A stretch of 64,000 nucleotides of DNA from Saccharopolyspora sp. NFXS83 (GCF_026241095.1 NZ_JAPFGB010000014.1:120649-184648); one strand, 5' to 3'; positions 8,776-17,820 are shown, counted from the stretch's first letter. Notes: generated by a model not told the origin, from the letters alone. Translations and numbers: made by a program.

Positions 8776-9986
8776 CCACCGCCGAACAGCTGCCGCAACT
8801 GCCGTTCGACCGGCCCAACGTGCTGGAGACCGCTCCGCTCTACGACGTGCTGCGCAAGCAGGCGCCGATCGCGCGGGTGCGCACGCCCGCCGGTGACCCG
8901 GCCTGGCTGATCACCTCCTTCGAGGTGGCGCGCACGGTGTTCGGCGACCCGCGCTTCGGCCGCTCGCACCCGGCTCCCGAGCAGGCCGCCCGGGTCTCGG
9001 ACGCGGGCGTCCTCGACGGGCCGTCCGGCAGCTACGACACCGAGAAGGCCGCGCACGCCCGGCTGCGCAAGCTGCTCACCCCGGCTTTCTCCGCGAAGCG
9101 GATGCGGCTGCTCACCGAGCACGTCCGCGAACTCGTCGGGAGCTGCCTCGCCTCGATGGAGGCCGCGCACGACGCCGACCCGAACGGGATCGTCGACCTG
9201 CACGAGCACCTGTCGTTCCCGCTGCCGGTGCTGGTGATCTGCGAACTGCTCGGCGTGCCGTTCGAGGACCGCGGGTACTTCCACCAGCTCTCCGACCGGA
9301 TCAGCCGGATGGGCACCGGTGGGGACGCGCTCGCCGCGCGCGCCGAGTTCGCCGAGTACATGGGCCGGCTCGCCGAGGTGAAGCGCCGCTCCCCCGGCGA
9401 GGACGTCGTCACCGACCTCGTCGAGGCGCAGCGCGACGACCCCGACTTCGACGACGACGAGATGACCAGGCTCGCTTCCGGGCTGCTGTTCGCCGGGCAC
9501 GAGACGACCGTGACCCGCATCGACCTCGGCGTCCTGATGCTGCTGACCGAGCAGGACCGGCGCGACGCCTTCGTCGCGGACCCCGAAGGGCTAGCGCAGC
9601 AGACGGTCGAGGAGATCCTGCGGCTGGCCGACCCCGGCGGGCTCGGACTGCTGCGCTACGCGCACGAGGACGTCACGTTCGGCGAGCAGACCATCCCGTC
9701 CGGAGACGCGGTGATCATCCCGACGGGCGCGGCGAACCGGGACACCGGCGCGTTCACCGACCCGACCGAGTTCGACCCCGAGCGCAAGCCGAACGTGCAC
9801 CTGTCCTTCGGGCACGGCGCGCACTTCTGCATCGGCGCGAGCCTCGCCCGCACCGAACTCCGCGTCGTGTTCACCGAACTGTTCGAGCGGTACCCGAAGC
9901 TGCGCCTGGCCGTCGACATCGACGACCTCGACGTCCGCTCGGACCGCGTCACCGGCGGCGTGAAGTCCCTCCCCGTCACCTGGTGA
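8772..9986 (+). CDS. Cytochrome P450 (bacterial class I type)
   Basis: 404 residues, a normal length for a soluble bacterial P450. Key motifs are all present: I-helix AGHETT at 241-246, ExxR (EEILR) at about 280-284, and the heme loop [15 protein letters not shown] with Cys353 as the thiolate ligand. It is cytoplasmic and would need a separate ferredoxin and reductase; none is encoded nearby. The start ATG overlaps the PadR stop and has GGAGAAGGAG upstream. The overall sequence resembles CYP105/CYP107-type actinobacterial P450s, but the substrate cannot be predicted. Repeat copies follow directly downstream. Confidence 0.95.
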   Translation: MTTAEQLPQLPFDRPNVLETAPLYDVLRKQAPIARVRTPAGDPAWLITSFEVARTVFGDPRFGRSHPAPEQAARVSDAGVLDGPSGSYDTEKAAHARLRKLLTPAFSAKRMRLLTEHVRELVGSCLASMEAAHDADPNGIVDLHEHLSFPLPVLVICELLGVPFEDRGYFHQLSDRISRMGTGGDALAARAEFAEYMGRLAEVKRRSPGEDVVTDLVEAQRDDPDFDDDEMTRLASGLLFAGHETTVTRIDLGVLMLLTEQDRRDAFVADPEGLAQQTVEEILRLADPGGLGLLRYAHEDVTFGEQTIPSGDAVIIPTGAANRDTGAFTDPTEFDPERKPNVHLSFGHGAHFCIGASLARTELRVVFTELFERYPKLRLAVDIDDLDVRSDRVTGGVKSLPVTW

Positions 9987-10001
9987 CCACCCGCCCCAGC
10001 G

Positions 10002-10062
10002 GGATCGGGTGAACGGACCGTTCGCCCGATCCCGTGGGACGAACGGGCCGTTCACCCGATCC
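10002..10062. repeat. Palindromic repeat family A, copy 1
   Basis: An inverted repeat with arms from GGATCGGGTGAAC (left) to GTTCACCCGATCC (right). Each arm contains the smaller palindrome GAACGG-N-CCGTTC. It begins 16 bases after the P450 stop codon and may act as a transcription terminator. Same family as the copies at 10116, 10223, 41301, 44795, 44913 and 45022. Confidence 0.9.
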
Positions 10063-10115
10063 GAACGCGCGAAGCGCCGGTGGCCGAGCACGTCGCCCTC
10101 GCTCGAAGCATCCCC

Positions 10116-10168
10116 GGGGTGAACGGACCGTTCGTCCCATCCCATTGGACGAACGGGCCGTTCACCCC
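10116..10168. repeat. Palindromic repeat family A, copy 2
   Basis: Second of three copies spaced about 110 bases apart. Outer arms GGGGTGAAC and GTTCACCCC; inner GAACGGACCGTTC and GAACGGGCCGTTC; the middle reads CCCATCCCATTGG. Confidence 0.9.
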
Positions 10169-10222
10169 ACCCGAACCAGCCACCGGCCGGACGAGTCGGC
10201 TGGCGCTCACCCCCAGAGCTCC

Positions 10223-10277
10223 CCGGGTGAACGGACCGTTCGCCCAATCCCGTTGGACGAACGGGCCGTTCACCCGG
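10223..10277. repeat. Palindromic repeat family A, copy 3
   Basis: Third copy. Outer arms CCGGGTGAAC and GTTCACCCGG. It lies 50 bases before the start of the RidA-like gene. The non-repeat DNA between copies shows no similarity between spacers and no coding signal, so this is not a CRISPR array. Confidence 0.9.
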
Positions 10278-10327
10278 TCCCGTCCGGCGTCGGCGGGCGC
10301 GCCGGGTCGAGCGGAGGGGAGCGAGCG

Positions 10328-10724
10328 GTGGAGCGCGGGGAGATCGGCCCGCGGTACTTCGGCGACCAGCTCGGATACGAGCACGCCGTCCTGGTGGAGC
10401 ACCCGCAGCGGTTGGCTCATGATCGCTGGGCACGAGGCGCGGGCGGACGACGGCACGATCGCGCACGCCGGGGACGTGCGGGCTCAGCTGCGCCTCACGT
10501 TCCAGCGGATCCGGGAGACGCTCGACGGAGCCGGGTTCGCGCTCGCCGACGTGGTGCAACTGCGGATCCACGCCGTCGACATCGAGGCGGTGACGGCGAA
10601 CTACGACGTGATCACGATGATCCTCCCCGAGGCGAGCTGCCGCCCGGCCAGCGTGCTCGTGCAGGTCGCGGCCCTGTCCGATCCCGCGATGCTCGTGGAG
10701 GTCGAGGGTGTCGCCGTGCGGTGA
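10328..10724 (+). pseudogene. RidA-family (enamine/imine deaminase) gene with a +1 frameshift
   Basis: Reading from GTG 10328 (after GGAGGGGAG) gives a normal RidA N-terminus, VERGEIGPRYFGDQLGYEHA, ending EHPQR. The next residues of the family, WLMIAGHEARADDGTIAHAG, continue in the other frame. A single extra T near 10412 (CGG-T-TGG) explains the break, and deleting it restores one continuous frame to the stop at 10724. The downstream part keeps family features (GDVRAQLRLTFQRI, RPASVLVQVAAL, MLVEVEGVAVR). RidA proteins hydrolyse reactive imines. An internal ATG at 10419 could make a 101-residue truncated product. It is either a recent pseudogene or a sequencing error. Confidence 0.8.
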
Positions 10725-10751
10725 CCGGCTTCCGGGCCGGTCGCGGCCGGA

Positions 10752-11495
10752 TCACTGGTCCTGGTCGAGGAATTCCGTGAGCCGGCCCGCCGCGGTCTGC
10801 ATGTGGGCGCTCATCGCCTGCGCCGCCGCGTCCGGATCGCCCTCCCGCAGGGCCGCGTAGACCTGCTCGTGCTCGGCGAGCGCCAGATCGGCGTGGCCCT
10901 GGTCGGCCAGCGCCCGTTCCACCCACAACCGCAGCAGCGAGCGCACGTTCTGCAGCAGCTGCTGGAGCACGACGTTGCCGGAGGCCACCGCGATCCGCAG
11001 GTGGAACAGCCGGTCGGCTTCGACGAACTTGTCCAGTTCGGTGCGGTTCTCGCGCATCCCGTCGAGCTGCGCGGCGAGGTCGGCCAGGTCATCGTCGGTG
11101 CGGCGCACGGCGGCGCTGCGCACCGCGAGCACCTCCAGCCCGTTGCGCACCTCGACGAGTTCGCGGGTGCGCGGCTCCCCCAGCATCAAGCCCCAGCTGA
11201 GCGTTTGCGGCAGCAGTTCGGAGGCGCTGCCGCGCAGGTAGGTGCCGGAGCCGGGGCGCACGTCGACGATGCCGAGGATCTCCAGCGCGGCCAGCGCCTC
11301 GCGGATCGCGGATCGCCCCACGCCGAGCGACGCGGCGAGGCTGCGCTCCGGGGGCAGCCGGGTTCCGGGTTCGAGGTCGCCGGTGGTGAACAGGTCGAGC
11401 AGGCGCTTGGCGACCGCGGACACCGCCGTACCTGCGGGCACGGTGCCGAGTGCGGCTCCGAACGCGGCGTCGGGATTTTCCGGGTACGGGGGCAT
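10752..11495 (-). CDS. GntR/FadR-family regulator of the apionate operon
   Basis: 247 residues from ATG 11495 (a GTG two codons upstream is possible). The winged helix spans about 25-90: AVAKRLLDLFTTGDLEPGTR, then PPERSLAASLGVGRSAIREALAAL and VRPGSGTYL. A C-terminal FCD helical ligand-binding domain follows, with LVEVRNGLEVLAVRSAAVRR, DRLFHLRIAVASGN and ALAEHEQVYAALREGD, whose conserved acidic and His residues usually bind a metal and carboxylate ligand. It diverges from the transporter and catabolic genes, with a palindrome over their promoter between them. It is therefore the likely repressor, released by apionate or a downstream sugar acid (inferred). Confidence 0.9.
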   Translation of the reverse strand: MPPYPENPDAAFGAALGTVPAGTAVSAVAKRLLDLFTTGDLEPGTRLPPERSLAASLGVGRSAIREALAALEILGIVDVRPGSGTYLRGSASELLPQTLSWGLMLGEPRTRELVEVRNGLEVLAVRSAAVRRTDDDLADLAAQLDGMRENRTELDKFVEADRLFHLRIAVASGNVVLQQLLQNVRSLLRLWVERALADQGHADLALAEHEQVYAALREGDPDAAAQAMSAHMQTAAGRLTEFLDQDQ

Positions 11496-11532
11496 GGCCA
11501 CGCATCCTAGCAAGATCCACGACCGAAAATTG

Positions 11533-11570
11533 GTCAACCGGTTGACAGGTTGCGCGGATTTTCGAATACT
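11533..11570 (+). promoter_or_regulatory. Promoter and operator of the apionate operon
   Basis: TTGACA (11542-11547) and AATACT (11565-11570) are separated by 17 bases, a near-consensus vegetative promoter facing the MFS gene. A perfect 14-base palindrome GTCAACCGGTTGAC (11533-11546) overlaps the -35 box. It is similar in style to FadR-subfamily GntR operators. Binding by the adjacent GntR protein would block polymerase, so repression is the expected mode. Confidence 0.7.
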
Positions 11571-11702
11571 GGCCCGGACGGCGACACCGCTCGGCTCCGC
11601 TCCGCTCGGGCACGCACCCGGCCGGAGATCGCCGGGACGCTCCCGGCTCCCCCGCACGAGCCGATGCGGACCCTCGCCCGCACCCGCTTCAAAGGAGTCA
11701 AT

Positions 11703-13049
11703 GTGGACACCTCGACCACCGCGCCCCAGCGCGGTCCGGGGGTGGAGAAGTCGGCCATTCGCAAGGTCGCAGTCCGCCTCGTGCCGTTCGTGGCCTTGAT
11801 GTTCTTCGTCAACTACCTGGACCGGACCGCGATCAGCTTCGCGGCGCCGAACGGGATGCGCGACGACCTGGCGCTCTCGGCGGCCCAGTTCGGGTTCGCC
11901 TCCGGCGTGTTCTTCGTCGGCTACCTGCTGCTGGAGGTGCCGAGCAACATCGCGCTGCAGAAGTTCGGTGCCCGCCGCTGGCTCGCGCGGATCATGGTGA
12001 CCTGGGGCATCGTCGCGCTGCTGTTCACCTGGGTCCAGGACTTCACCCAGCTCGCGGTGCTGCGCTTCCTGCTCGGCGTCGCCGAAGCCGGGTTCTTCCC
12101 CGGCGCGGTGCTGTTCCTGAGCCTGTGGGTGCCTGCCCGGCACCGCGGCAAGATCCTCGCGCTGTTCTACCTCGCGCAGCCGCTGACCACCGTCATCGGC
12201 GCACCGCTGGCCGGGTGGCTCATCCAGCAGCACGGCGTGTTCGGGCTGGAGGGCTGGCGGTTCATGTTCTTCGGCGTCGCCCTGCCCGCGATCGTGCTCG
12301 GCGTGGTGGCGTGGTTCTACCTGGCCGACGATCCGCGCGACGCGAAGTGGCTCACCGACGCCGAGAAGGACTGGCTGACCGGCGAGCTCGCCGCCGAGCG
12401 GGAGCAGAAGGCGGAGAAGTCCGGGCACCACGGCCTGCGCGCCGTGTTCCGCAACGGGCGGGTGTGGACGCTGTCGGTGCTCTACTTCGGCTTCATCTAC
12501 GGCCTCTACACGCTGGCGTTCTTCCTGCCCGCGATCATCGGCGACTTCGAGCAGCGGTTCGGCACCACGTTCGGCGTGTTCGAGAAGGGCCTGATCACGG
12601 CAGTGCCGTACCTGCCCGCCGCGGTGGTGCTGTACCTGTGGTCGCGGGACGCCACCAAGCGCGGGCTGCGGTCCTGGCACATCACGATCCCGGCGGTGGT
12701 GGGCGCGGTCAGCGTGCCGCTGGCGCTGTTCGCGGGCTCGCCCGAGCTGACCATCGCGGTCATCACGATCACCGCCTGCGCGATCTTCGCCGCGCTGCCC
12801 AACTTCTGGACGCTGCCGACGAAGTTCCTCAGCGGCGTGGCCGCCGCCGCGGGCATCGCATTGATCAACACCTTGGGCAACCTGGCCGGTTTCCTCGCGC
12901 CGTACATCACCGGCGCGCTGTTCGACTGGACCGGTTCCTACGTGGTGCCGATGTTCGTCGTCGGCGCGTTCCTGCTGCTCTCGGCCGTGCTGATGGTGCT
13001 GCTCAGCCGCGCCGACCGGGCGGGCAGCCCCACGGCCACCGCCCAGTGA
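11703..13049 (+). CDS. MFS transporter, anion:cation symporter (ACS/phthalate permease) type
   Basis: 448 residues starting at GTG 11703 behind AAAGGAG; an overlapping ATG at 11701 is out of frame. It has the ACS family opening LVPFVALMFFVNYLDRTAIS and about 12 membrane segments in two halves, with LLEVPSNIALQKFGARRWLA and GVAEAGFFPGAVLFLSLWVP loops between helices. ACS transporters bring in organic acid anions such as sugar acids and tartrate. As first gene of the catabolic operon it probably imports D-apionate or another branched or C4 sugar acid. Substrate is inferred from context only. Confidence 0.88.
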   Translation: MDTSTTAPQRGPGVEKSAIRKVAVRLVPFVALMFFVNYLDRTAISFAAPNGMRDDLALSAAQFGFASGVFFVGYLLLEVPSNIALQKFGARRWLARIMVTWGIVALLFTWVQDFTQLAVLRFLLGVAEAGFFPGAVLFLSLWVPARHRGKILALFYLAQPLTTVIGAPLAGWLIQQHGVFGLEGWRFMFFGVALPAIVLGVVAWFYLADDPRDAKWLTDAEKDWLTGELAAEREQKAEKSGHHGLRAVFRNGRVWTLSVLYFGFIYGLYTLAFFLPAIIGDFEQRFGTTFGVFEKGLITAVPYLPAAVVLYLWSRDATKRGLRSWHITIPAVVGAVSVPLALFAGSPELTIAVITITACAIFAALPNFWTLPTKFLSGVAAAAGIALINTLGNLAGFLAPYITGALFDWTGSYVVPMFVVGAFLLLSAVLMVLLSRADRAGSPTATAQ

Positions 13050-13080
13050 CCGCCGCACATCCCGTCCCGTAGGAGAGCTC

Positions 13081-14796
13081 ATGGCCCGCCTGTTCAACGA
13101 TCCCGGTTCGTTCGCCGAGGAGATGCTGGAAGGTTTCGCCGCCGCGCAGGCCCACCGGGTGCGCCGGGTGCCGGGCGGCGTGGTCCGCCGCAACCGGAGC
13201 CGCTCCGGGGAGGTCGCCGTCGTCATCGGCGGCGGCTCGGGGCACTACCCCGCGTTCAGCGGGCTCGTCGGCGACGGGCTCGCGCACGGCGCGGCGATGG
13301 GCAACCTGTTCGCCTCGCCGTCCGCGCAGCAGGTCCGCTCGGTGGCGACGTCCGCGCACCACGGCGGCGGAGTGCTGCTGTGCTACGGCAACTACGCCGG
13401 GGACGTGCTGCACTTCGGCCTGGCCGAGCAGCGGCTGCGCGGCGACGGCATCGATTGCCGCACCGTCGTGGTCACCGACGACGTCTCCAGCGCCCCGCCG
13501 GAAGAGCGGGACAAGCGGCGCGGCGTCGCGGGCGACCTGGTGGTGTTCAAGGCCGCCTCGGCCGCCGCCGAAGAGGGCTACGACCTCGACGAGGTCGCGC
13601 GGGTCGCCGCGCGCGCCAACGAGCGGACCCGGTCGTTCGGGGTCGCCTTCGGCGGCTGCACGCTGCCGGGTTCGGCGGAGCCGCTGTTCACCGTGCCGGA
13701 GGGGAAGATGGCCGTGGGCTTGGGAATCCACGGCGAACCGGGCATCGACGAGCAGGACGTGCCTACCGCCGACGAGCTCGCCGAGCTGTTCGTGCGCACC
13801 CTGCTCGCCGAGGTGCCCGACGGCGTCGAGATCGCCGGATCCCGGGTCGCGGTGGTGCTCAACGGGCTCGGCTCGGTGAAGTACGAAGAGCTGTTCGTGG
13901 TGTACCGGCGGGTCGCGGGGTTGCTGGCAGAGGCCGGGGTCGCGGTCGTCGAACCCGAGGTCGGCGAGCTGGTGACCAGCTTCGACATGGCGGGCGCCTC
14001 GCTGACCCTGTGCTGGCTGGACGAGGAGCTGGAACGCTTCTGGCGCGCTCCCGCCGATTCCGCCGCCTACCGCAAGACCCCGTCGGTCGCCGCGGACGAC
14101 GCCGAGGCGGCCGAGGACTGCGTGGCGCTCGACGTGATCCCGCCCGCCACCGACGAATCGCGGGAGTCCGCGCGGTGCGCGCTGGCCGCGCTCGACGCCC
14201 TCAAGTCCACTGTGGACGACAACGTGGCGGAGCTGGGACGGATCGACGCGGTCGCGGGCGACGGCGACCACGGCATCGGCATGCAGCGCGGCGCGGACGC
14301 GGCGGTGGCCGCCGCCCGCGATGCCGTCGAGCGCGGCGCGGGCGCGGGCAGCACGCTCAACCGGGCCGCCGACGCCTGGGCCGATCGGGCGGGCGGCACC
14401 TCCGGCGCGCTGTGGGGCGTGGCGCTGCGCGCGATCGGCGCCGAGCTCGGCGACGAGACCGCGCCCGGCCCGCGCACCATCGGCGCCGCCGTGCGCGCCG
14501 CCTCCGACGCGGTGGTGCGGCTCGGCAAGGCCGAACTCGGCGACAAGACCATGGTCGACGCGCTGGTGCCCTTCGCCGACGAGCTGGAAGCCGCGCTCGG
14601 CACCGGGGCGGACCTGACCACCGCCTGGGACACCGCCGCCACCGCCGCCGCGAAGGCGGCCGAGGCCACCGCCTCGCTGCGCCCGCTGCGCGGCCGTGCC
14701 CGCCCGCTGGCGGAGAAGAGCCTCGGCACCCCCGACGCGGGCGCCGTCTCGCTGTCGCTGATCACCCGTTCCGTGCACGCCGTGCTCGCCAGGTGA
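13081..14796 (+). CDS. lerK: L-erythrulose 1-kinase (DhaK-DhaL fusion kinase)
   Basis: 571 residues, an ATP-dependent dihydroxyacetone kinase architecture. The DhaK half holds [19 protein letters not shown] and the substrate-binding His at about 217 (GLGIHGEPG), which forms a covalent hemiaminal with ketose substrates. After a short linker the DhaL half (from about 365) holds [15 protein letters not shown], whose aspartates bind Mg-ATP, and GGTSGALWG. In this neighbourhood (LerI, DerI, OiaC and ApnO homologues) the substrate is most likely L-erythrulose, phosphorylated at C1, as in erythritol/threitol and apionate catabolism. Plain dihydroxyacetone or D-erythrulose kinase activity remains possible. 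It lies 31 bases after the transporter. Confidence 0.85.
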   Translation: MARLFNDPGSFAEEMLEGFAAAQAHRVRRVPGGVVRRNRSRSGEVAVVIGGGSGHYPAFSGLVGDGLAHGAAMGNLFASPSAQQVRSVATSAHHGGGVLLCYGNYAGDVLHFGLAEQRLRGDGIDCRTVVVTDDVSSAPPEERDKRRGVAGDLVVFKAASAAAEEGYDLDEVARVAARANERTRSFGVAFGGCTLPGSAEPLFTVPEGKMAVGLGIHGEPGIDEQDVPTADELAELFVRTLLAEVPDGVEIAGSRVAVVLNGLGSVKYEELFVVYRRVAGLLAEAGVAVVEPEVGELVTSFDMAGASLTLCWLDEELERFWRAPADSAAYRKTPSVAADDAEAAEDCVALDVIPPATDESRESARCALAALDALKSTVDDNVAELGRIDAVAGDGDHGIGMQRGADAAVAAARDAVERGAGAGSTLNRAADAWADRAGGTSGALWGVALRAIGAELGDETAPGPRTIGAAVRAASDAVVRLGKAELGDKTMVDALVPFADELEAALGTGADLTTAWDTAATAAAKAAEATASLRPLRGRARPLAEKSLGTPDAGAVSLSLITRSVHAVLAR

Positions 14797-14830
14797 CACC
14801 CGAACCCCGTTGTGTGGAAGGAGAATTGAC

Positions 14831-15301
14831 GTGAGCGACAAGCTGCGCATCGTGGTCGGCTCGGACGACGCCGGGTTCGACTACAAGGAGATCCTCAAGC
14901 AGGACCTGGACGGCAGCGCGCTGGTCGAGTCCGTGCGCGACGTCGGCGTGGACGCGACCGGGCACACCCCGTACCCGACCGTCGCCATCGCCGCCGCGGA
15001 GCTCATCGCGGCCGGCGAGGCGGACCGGGCGCTGCTGGTGTGCGGCACCGGGCTGGGCGTGGCGATCGCGGCGAACAAGGTCGAGGGCATCCGCGCCGTC
15101 ACCGCGCACGACGGGTTCTCCGTGGAACGGGCGATCAAGAGCAACGACGCGCAGGTGCTCACCTTCGGCCAGCGCGTCGTGGGCATCGAACTGGCGCGCA
15201 AGCTCGCCGCCGAATGGCTCACCCACCGCTTCGACCCGGCATCCGCCTCGGCGGAGAAGGTCTGCCTGATCACCGACTACGAGAACGGGTCCGGACGGTG
15301 A
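14831..15301 (+). CDS. derI: RpiB-family D-erythrulose 4-phosphate isomerase
   Basis: 156 residues from GTG with GGAAGGAG upstream. It belongs to the RpiB/LacAB sugar-phosphate isomerase fold: [18 protein letters not shown] at the start, then the catalytic Cys loop [20 protein letters not shown] (Cys71), and [20 protein letters not shown]. RpiB itself isomerises ribose 5-phosphate, but paralogues in tetrose pathways (DerI/EryI) convert D-erythrulose 4-phosphate to D-erythrose 4-phosphate. The operon context favours that role here. The stop overlaps the start of the TIM-like gene (GTGA). Confidence 0.82.
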   Translation: MSDKLRIVVGSDDAGFDYKEILKQDLDGSALVESVRDVGVDATGHTPYPTVAIAAAELIAAGEADRALLVCGTGLGVAIAANKVEGIRAVTAHDGFSVERAIKSNDAQVLTFGQRVVGIELARKLAAEWLTHRFDPASASAEKVCLITDYENGSGR

Positions 15302-16074
15302 GCACCCGGACCATCGGCATCAGCCTGAAGATGTACTTCGGGCACGAGCGCACGCTGAACTGGTGCGCGGACGTCGCCGAGATCGCCCGCCGCCATCCGG
15401 CCGTGCGCGACGGCGCCGCGCAGCTGTTCGTGCTGCCGTCGTTCCCGGCGCTGGCTCCCGCGCTCGACCGCTTCCGGGACACCCCGGTCGAGGTCGGCGC
15501 CCAGGACCTGTTCTGGGAGGACGAGGGCGCGTTCACCGGCGAGGTCAGCGGCTCGGTGCTGCGCGAGATGGGGTGCGGCCACGTCGAGGTCGGTCACGCC
15601 GAGCGGCGCAGGCTGTTCGGCGAGGACGACTCGACGGTGGCGGCGAAGACGGCGGCGGCGCTGCGCAACGGGCTGGTGCCGGTGCTGTGCCTCGGCGAGG
15701 AGCAGGCGGGCGGCGTCACCGACGCGGCGCGCACCTGCCGGGAGCAGCTGGACGCGGCGCTGGCCGCGGCGCGCGAGGCGCACTGCCTCGGCGCGGTGGC
15801 GGTGGCCTACGAACCGCAGTGGGCGATCGGCGCCGCCGAACCCGCCGACCCGGAGTTCATCGGTGCGGTGTGCGGCGAGCTGCGCACCGCGCTGGACGCC
15901 GAGCCGCTGCTGGCGGGCAGCCGCGTCATCTATGGCGGCAGCGCGAAACCCGGACTGCTCAGCGCGCTCGGCGACTCCGCCGACGGACTGTTCCTCGGCC
16001 GGTTCGCGCACGACCCCGCCGCGCTGGAGGAGATCTTGGACGAGGTCGTCGCACTGGACGGAGCGCTGCCGTGA
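15298..16074 (+). CDS. lerI: TIM-like L-erythrulose 1-phosphate isomerase
   Basis: 258 residues with the triose-phosphate isomerase barrel. Catalytic Lys11 (ISLKMYF), His100 ([14 protein letters not shown]) and Glu172 (AYEPQWAIG) are present, and the phosphate loop reads [12 protein letters not shown]. The canonical TIM Asn before the Lys (NWK) is replaced here by Ser (SLK), a departure from housekeeping TIM that fits a different substrate. In tetrose pathways the TIM paralogue LerI interconverts L-erythrulose 1-phosphate and D-erythrulose 4-phosphate. Translationally coupled to both neighbours by 4-base overlaps. Confidence 0.85.
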   Translation: MSTRTIGISLKMYFGHERTLNWCADVAEIARRHPAVRDGAAQLFVLPSFPALAPALDRFRDTPVEVGAQDLFWEDEGAFTGEVSGSVLREMGCGHVEVGHAERRRLFGEDDSTVAAKTAAALRNGLVPVLCLGEEQAGGVTDAARTCREQLDAALAAAREAHCLGAVAVAYEPQWAIGAAEPADPEFIGAVCGELRTALDAEPLLAGSRVIYGGSAKPGLLSALGDSADGLFLGRFAHDPAALEEILDEVVALDGALP

Positions 16075-16868
16075 TCGGCCTGAGCACCTACGCGTACTTC
16101 TGGCAGTGGTCGGATCAGGTCCCGGAACCGCTGTCGCTGGCCGACATGCTGGCCGACACCGCGCGGCACGGCGTGCAGCTGTTCCAGATCTGCGACTACC
16201 CACCGCTGGAGTCGATGAGCGACGCGGAACTCGACGAGGTCCGCGAGCAGGCGCGGCGGCTCGGCGTGCGACTGGAACTCGGCACCCGCGGCCTGCGGCC
16301 CGCGCACCTGCGCCGCTACCTGGAGCTCGCCGGGCGGCTGGACGCGGCGCTGGTGCGCTCGATGATGCACTCCGCCGAGAGCAAGCCGACGCTCGACGAG
16401 GCCGAGGCGTACCTGCGCGAGGTCGTGCCGGAGTACGCGGCGGCGGGGGTGACGATCGCGCTGGAGACCTACGAGCAGGTCCCCACCACCACGCTCGTCG
16501 AGCTGGTGGAGCGCGTCGCCGATCCGCACCTGGGCATCTGCCTGGACCCGGCGAACGTGGTGGCGGCGCTGGAACTGCCCGGCGCGGTGATCGACCTGAC
16601 CGCCCCGCACGTGGTGAACGTGCACGTGAAGGACTTCGCGTTCACCCGCTCCCCCGGCTGGGTCGGGTTCCAGCTCACGGGAGCGCCCCTGGGCACCGGG
16701 CAGCTGGACCGGGCGCACGAGGTGCGCGCGGTGCGCGCCGCCGAACGCGGCGTCAACGAGGTCGTCGAGCACTGGCTGCCCTGGCAGGGCGACGCGGAGA
16801 CGACCTGCGCGGTCGAACGGGAGTGGACCGCGCACAACCTGGACCACTTGAGGAGTGAGCGGACATGA
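16071..16868 (+). CDS. oiaC: 3-oxo-isoapionate decarboxylase-like protein (xylose isomerase-like TIM barrel)
   Basis: 265 residues from GTG 16071. It has the sugar phosphate isomerase/epimerase (AP endonuclease 2) barrel: GLSTYAYFWQW start, metal-ligand regions IALETYEQ, ICLDPANVVAALELP and VVNVHVKDFAF, then a C-terminal Glu near NEVVEHWLPWQG. OiaC, a member of this superfamily, decarboxylates 3-oxo-isoapionate to L-erythrulose. The gene sits directly between LerI and an ApnO-like gene, the arrangement expected for that pathway. The superfamily is broad, so the specific call rests on its partners. Overlaps at both ends show coupling. Confidence 0.78.
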   Translation: MIGLSTYAYFWQWSDQVPEPLSLADMLADTARHGVQLFQICDYPPLESMSDAELDEVREQARRLGVRLELGTRGLRPAHLRRYLELAGRLDAALVRSMMHSAESKPTLDEAEAYLREVVPEYAAAGVTIALETYEQVPTTTLVELVERVADPHLGICLDPANVVAALELPGAVIDLTAPHVVNVHVKDFAFTRSPGWVGFQLTGAPLGTGQLDRAHEVRAVRAAERGVNEVVEHWLPWQGDAETTCAVEREWTAHNLDHLRSERT

Positions 16869-17722
16869 CGGACTCGAAGCTGACGATCGCGGTCATCGGC
16901 GCCGGCGGCAAGATGGGCATGCGGGTGTCGAACAACCTGCAGCGCACCGAGCACACCGTGCGCTACAGCGAGAACTCCCCCACCGGTCGGGAACGCGTCA
17001 CCGAGGCCGGGCGCGAGGTCACCGAGACCTCGGCGGCCATCGCGGACGCCGACGTGGTGATCCTGGCGGTGCCGGACATCGTGCTGGGCAAGGTCTCCGA
17101 GGAGGTCGTGCCGCAGCTGCGCGCCGGTTCCATCGTGGTCACCCTCGACCCGGCCGCCGCGTACGCGAACCTGCTGGCGCAGCGCGAAGACCTGGAGTAC
17201 GTCGTCGCGCACCCCTGCCACCCGTCGGTGTTCCTGCAGCGCCGCACGCCGGAGGAGCTCGCGGACACCTTCGGCGGCATCGCCGCGCCGCAGGAGGTCG
17301 TCGCCGCGATCGAGTCCGGCGACGAGCAGCGCCGCGCGGTCGCGGAGACGGTGATCCGCGCGATGTACGCGCCGGTCGTGGACGTGCACTGGGTGACGGT
17401 CAAGCAGCTCGCCTACCTGGAGCCGACGCTGGTGGAGACGGTGGCCTGCATGGTCGGCGACCTGCTCAAGGAGGCGCTGCACGAGACGGTGCACACCGTC
17501 GGCGTCCCGGAGCCCGCGGCGCGCGCGATGCTGCTCGGGCACACCCAGGTCGCGCTGGCGAACACCCTCAAGGGCGACAACCCGTTCTCCGACGCCTGCC
17601 TGATCGCGATGGACTACGGCCGCGAGTCGATCATCAAGGACGACTGGAAGAAGATCTTCAACGACGAGCAGCTGGACGCCGTGATCACTCGCATGCTCAA
17701 GCTGGACGGCATCCAGCGCTGA
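16865..17722 (+). CDS. apnO: D-apionate oxidoisomerase-like protein (Rossmann + PGDH C-terminal domain)
   Basis: 285 residues. A Rossmann fold opens the protein (IAVIGAGGKMGMRVSNNLQR) and is followed by a 6-phosphogluconate dehydrogenase-type helical C-terminal domain with YVVAHPCHPSVF, VKQLAYLEPTLVETVACMVG and MDYGRESIIKDDWKKIF. ApnO enzymes of this family oxidise D-apionate with carbon skeleton rearrangement to 3-oxo-isoapionate, NAD+ dependent. It is last in the operon, preceded by an OiaC-like decarboxylase, so the two would convert apionate to L-erythrulose and CO2. Other sugar-acid reductoisomerase activities cannot be excluded. A strong hairpin follows 62 bases downstream. Confidence 0.8.
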   Translation: MTDSKLTIAVIGAGGKMGMRVSNNLQRTEHTVRYSENSPTGRERVTEAGREVTETSAAIADADVVILAVPDIVLGKVSEEVVPQLRAGSIVVTLDPAAAYANLLAQREDLEYVVAHPCHPSVFLQRRTPEELADTFGGIAAPQEVVAAIESGDEQRRAVAETVIRAMYAPVVDVHWVTVKQLAYLEPTLVETVACMVGDLLKEALHETVHTVGVPEPAARAMLLGHTQVALANTLKGDNPFSDACLIAMDYGRESIIKDDWKKIFNDEQLDAVITRMLKLDGIQR

Positions 17723-17784
17723 TCCCCGCCGAAACCACCCTGCACGACCGCGCGGGCGCCACCTGGCGGTCACCGCAGGGCAGC

Positions 17785-17820
17785 CGAACGCACCGCCTCG
17801 AAGGGAGGGCGGTGCGTTCG
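17785..17820 (+). terminator. Intrinsic terminator of the apionate operon
   Basis: Perfect 13-base arms CGAACGCACCGCC and GGCGGTGCGTTCG with a 10-base loop, 62 bases after the apnO stop. No U-run follows, as is usual in high-GC actinomycetes. Confidence 0.8.

Noticed and set aside
10002..10277. Three evenly spaced repeats that might suggest a CRISPR array
   Set aside because: The repeats are palindromic across their full length, differ in sequence, number only three, and no cas genes are present.
10412..10412. Programmed frameshift in the RidA gene
   Set aside because: No slippery heptamer or downstream structure is visible; RidA is not known to need one.
11701..11703. ATG as start of the MFS transporter
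   Set aside because: It is out of frame with the transporter; the GTG at 11703 is in frame and behind AAAGGAG.
2009..13226. Long antisense frames across most genes
   Set aside because: They are the usual by-product of very high GC content, with no ribosome sites or recognisable domains.
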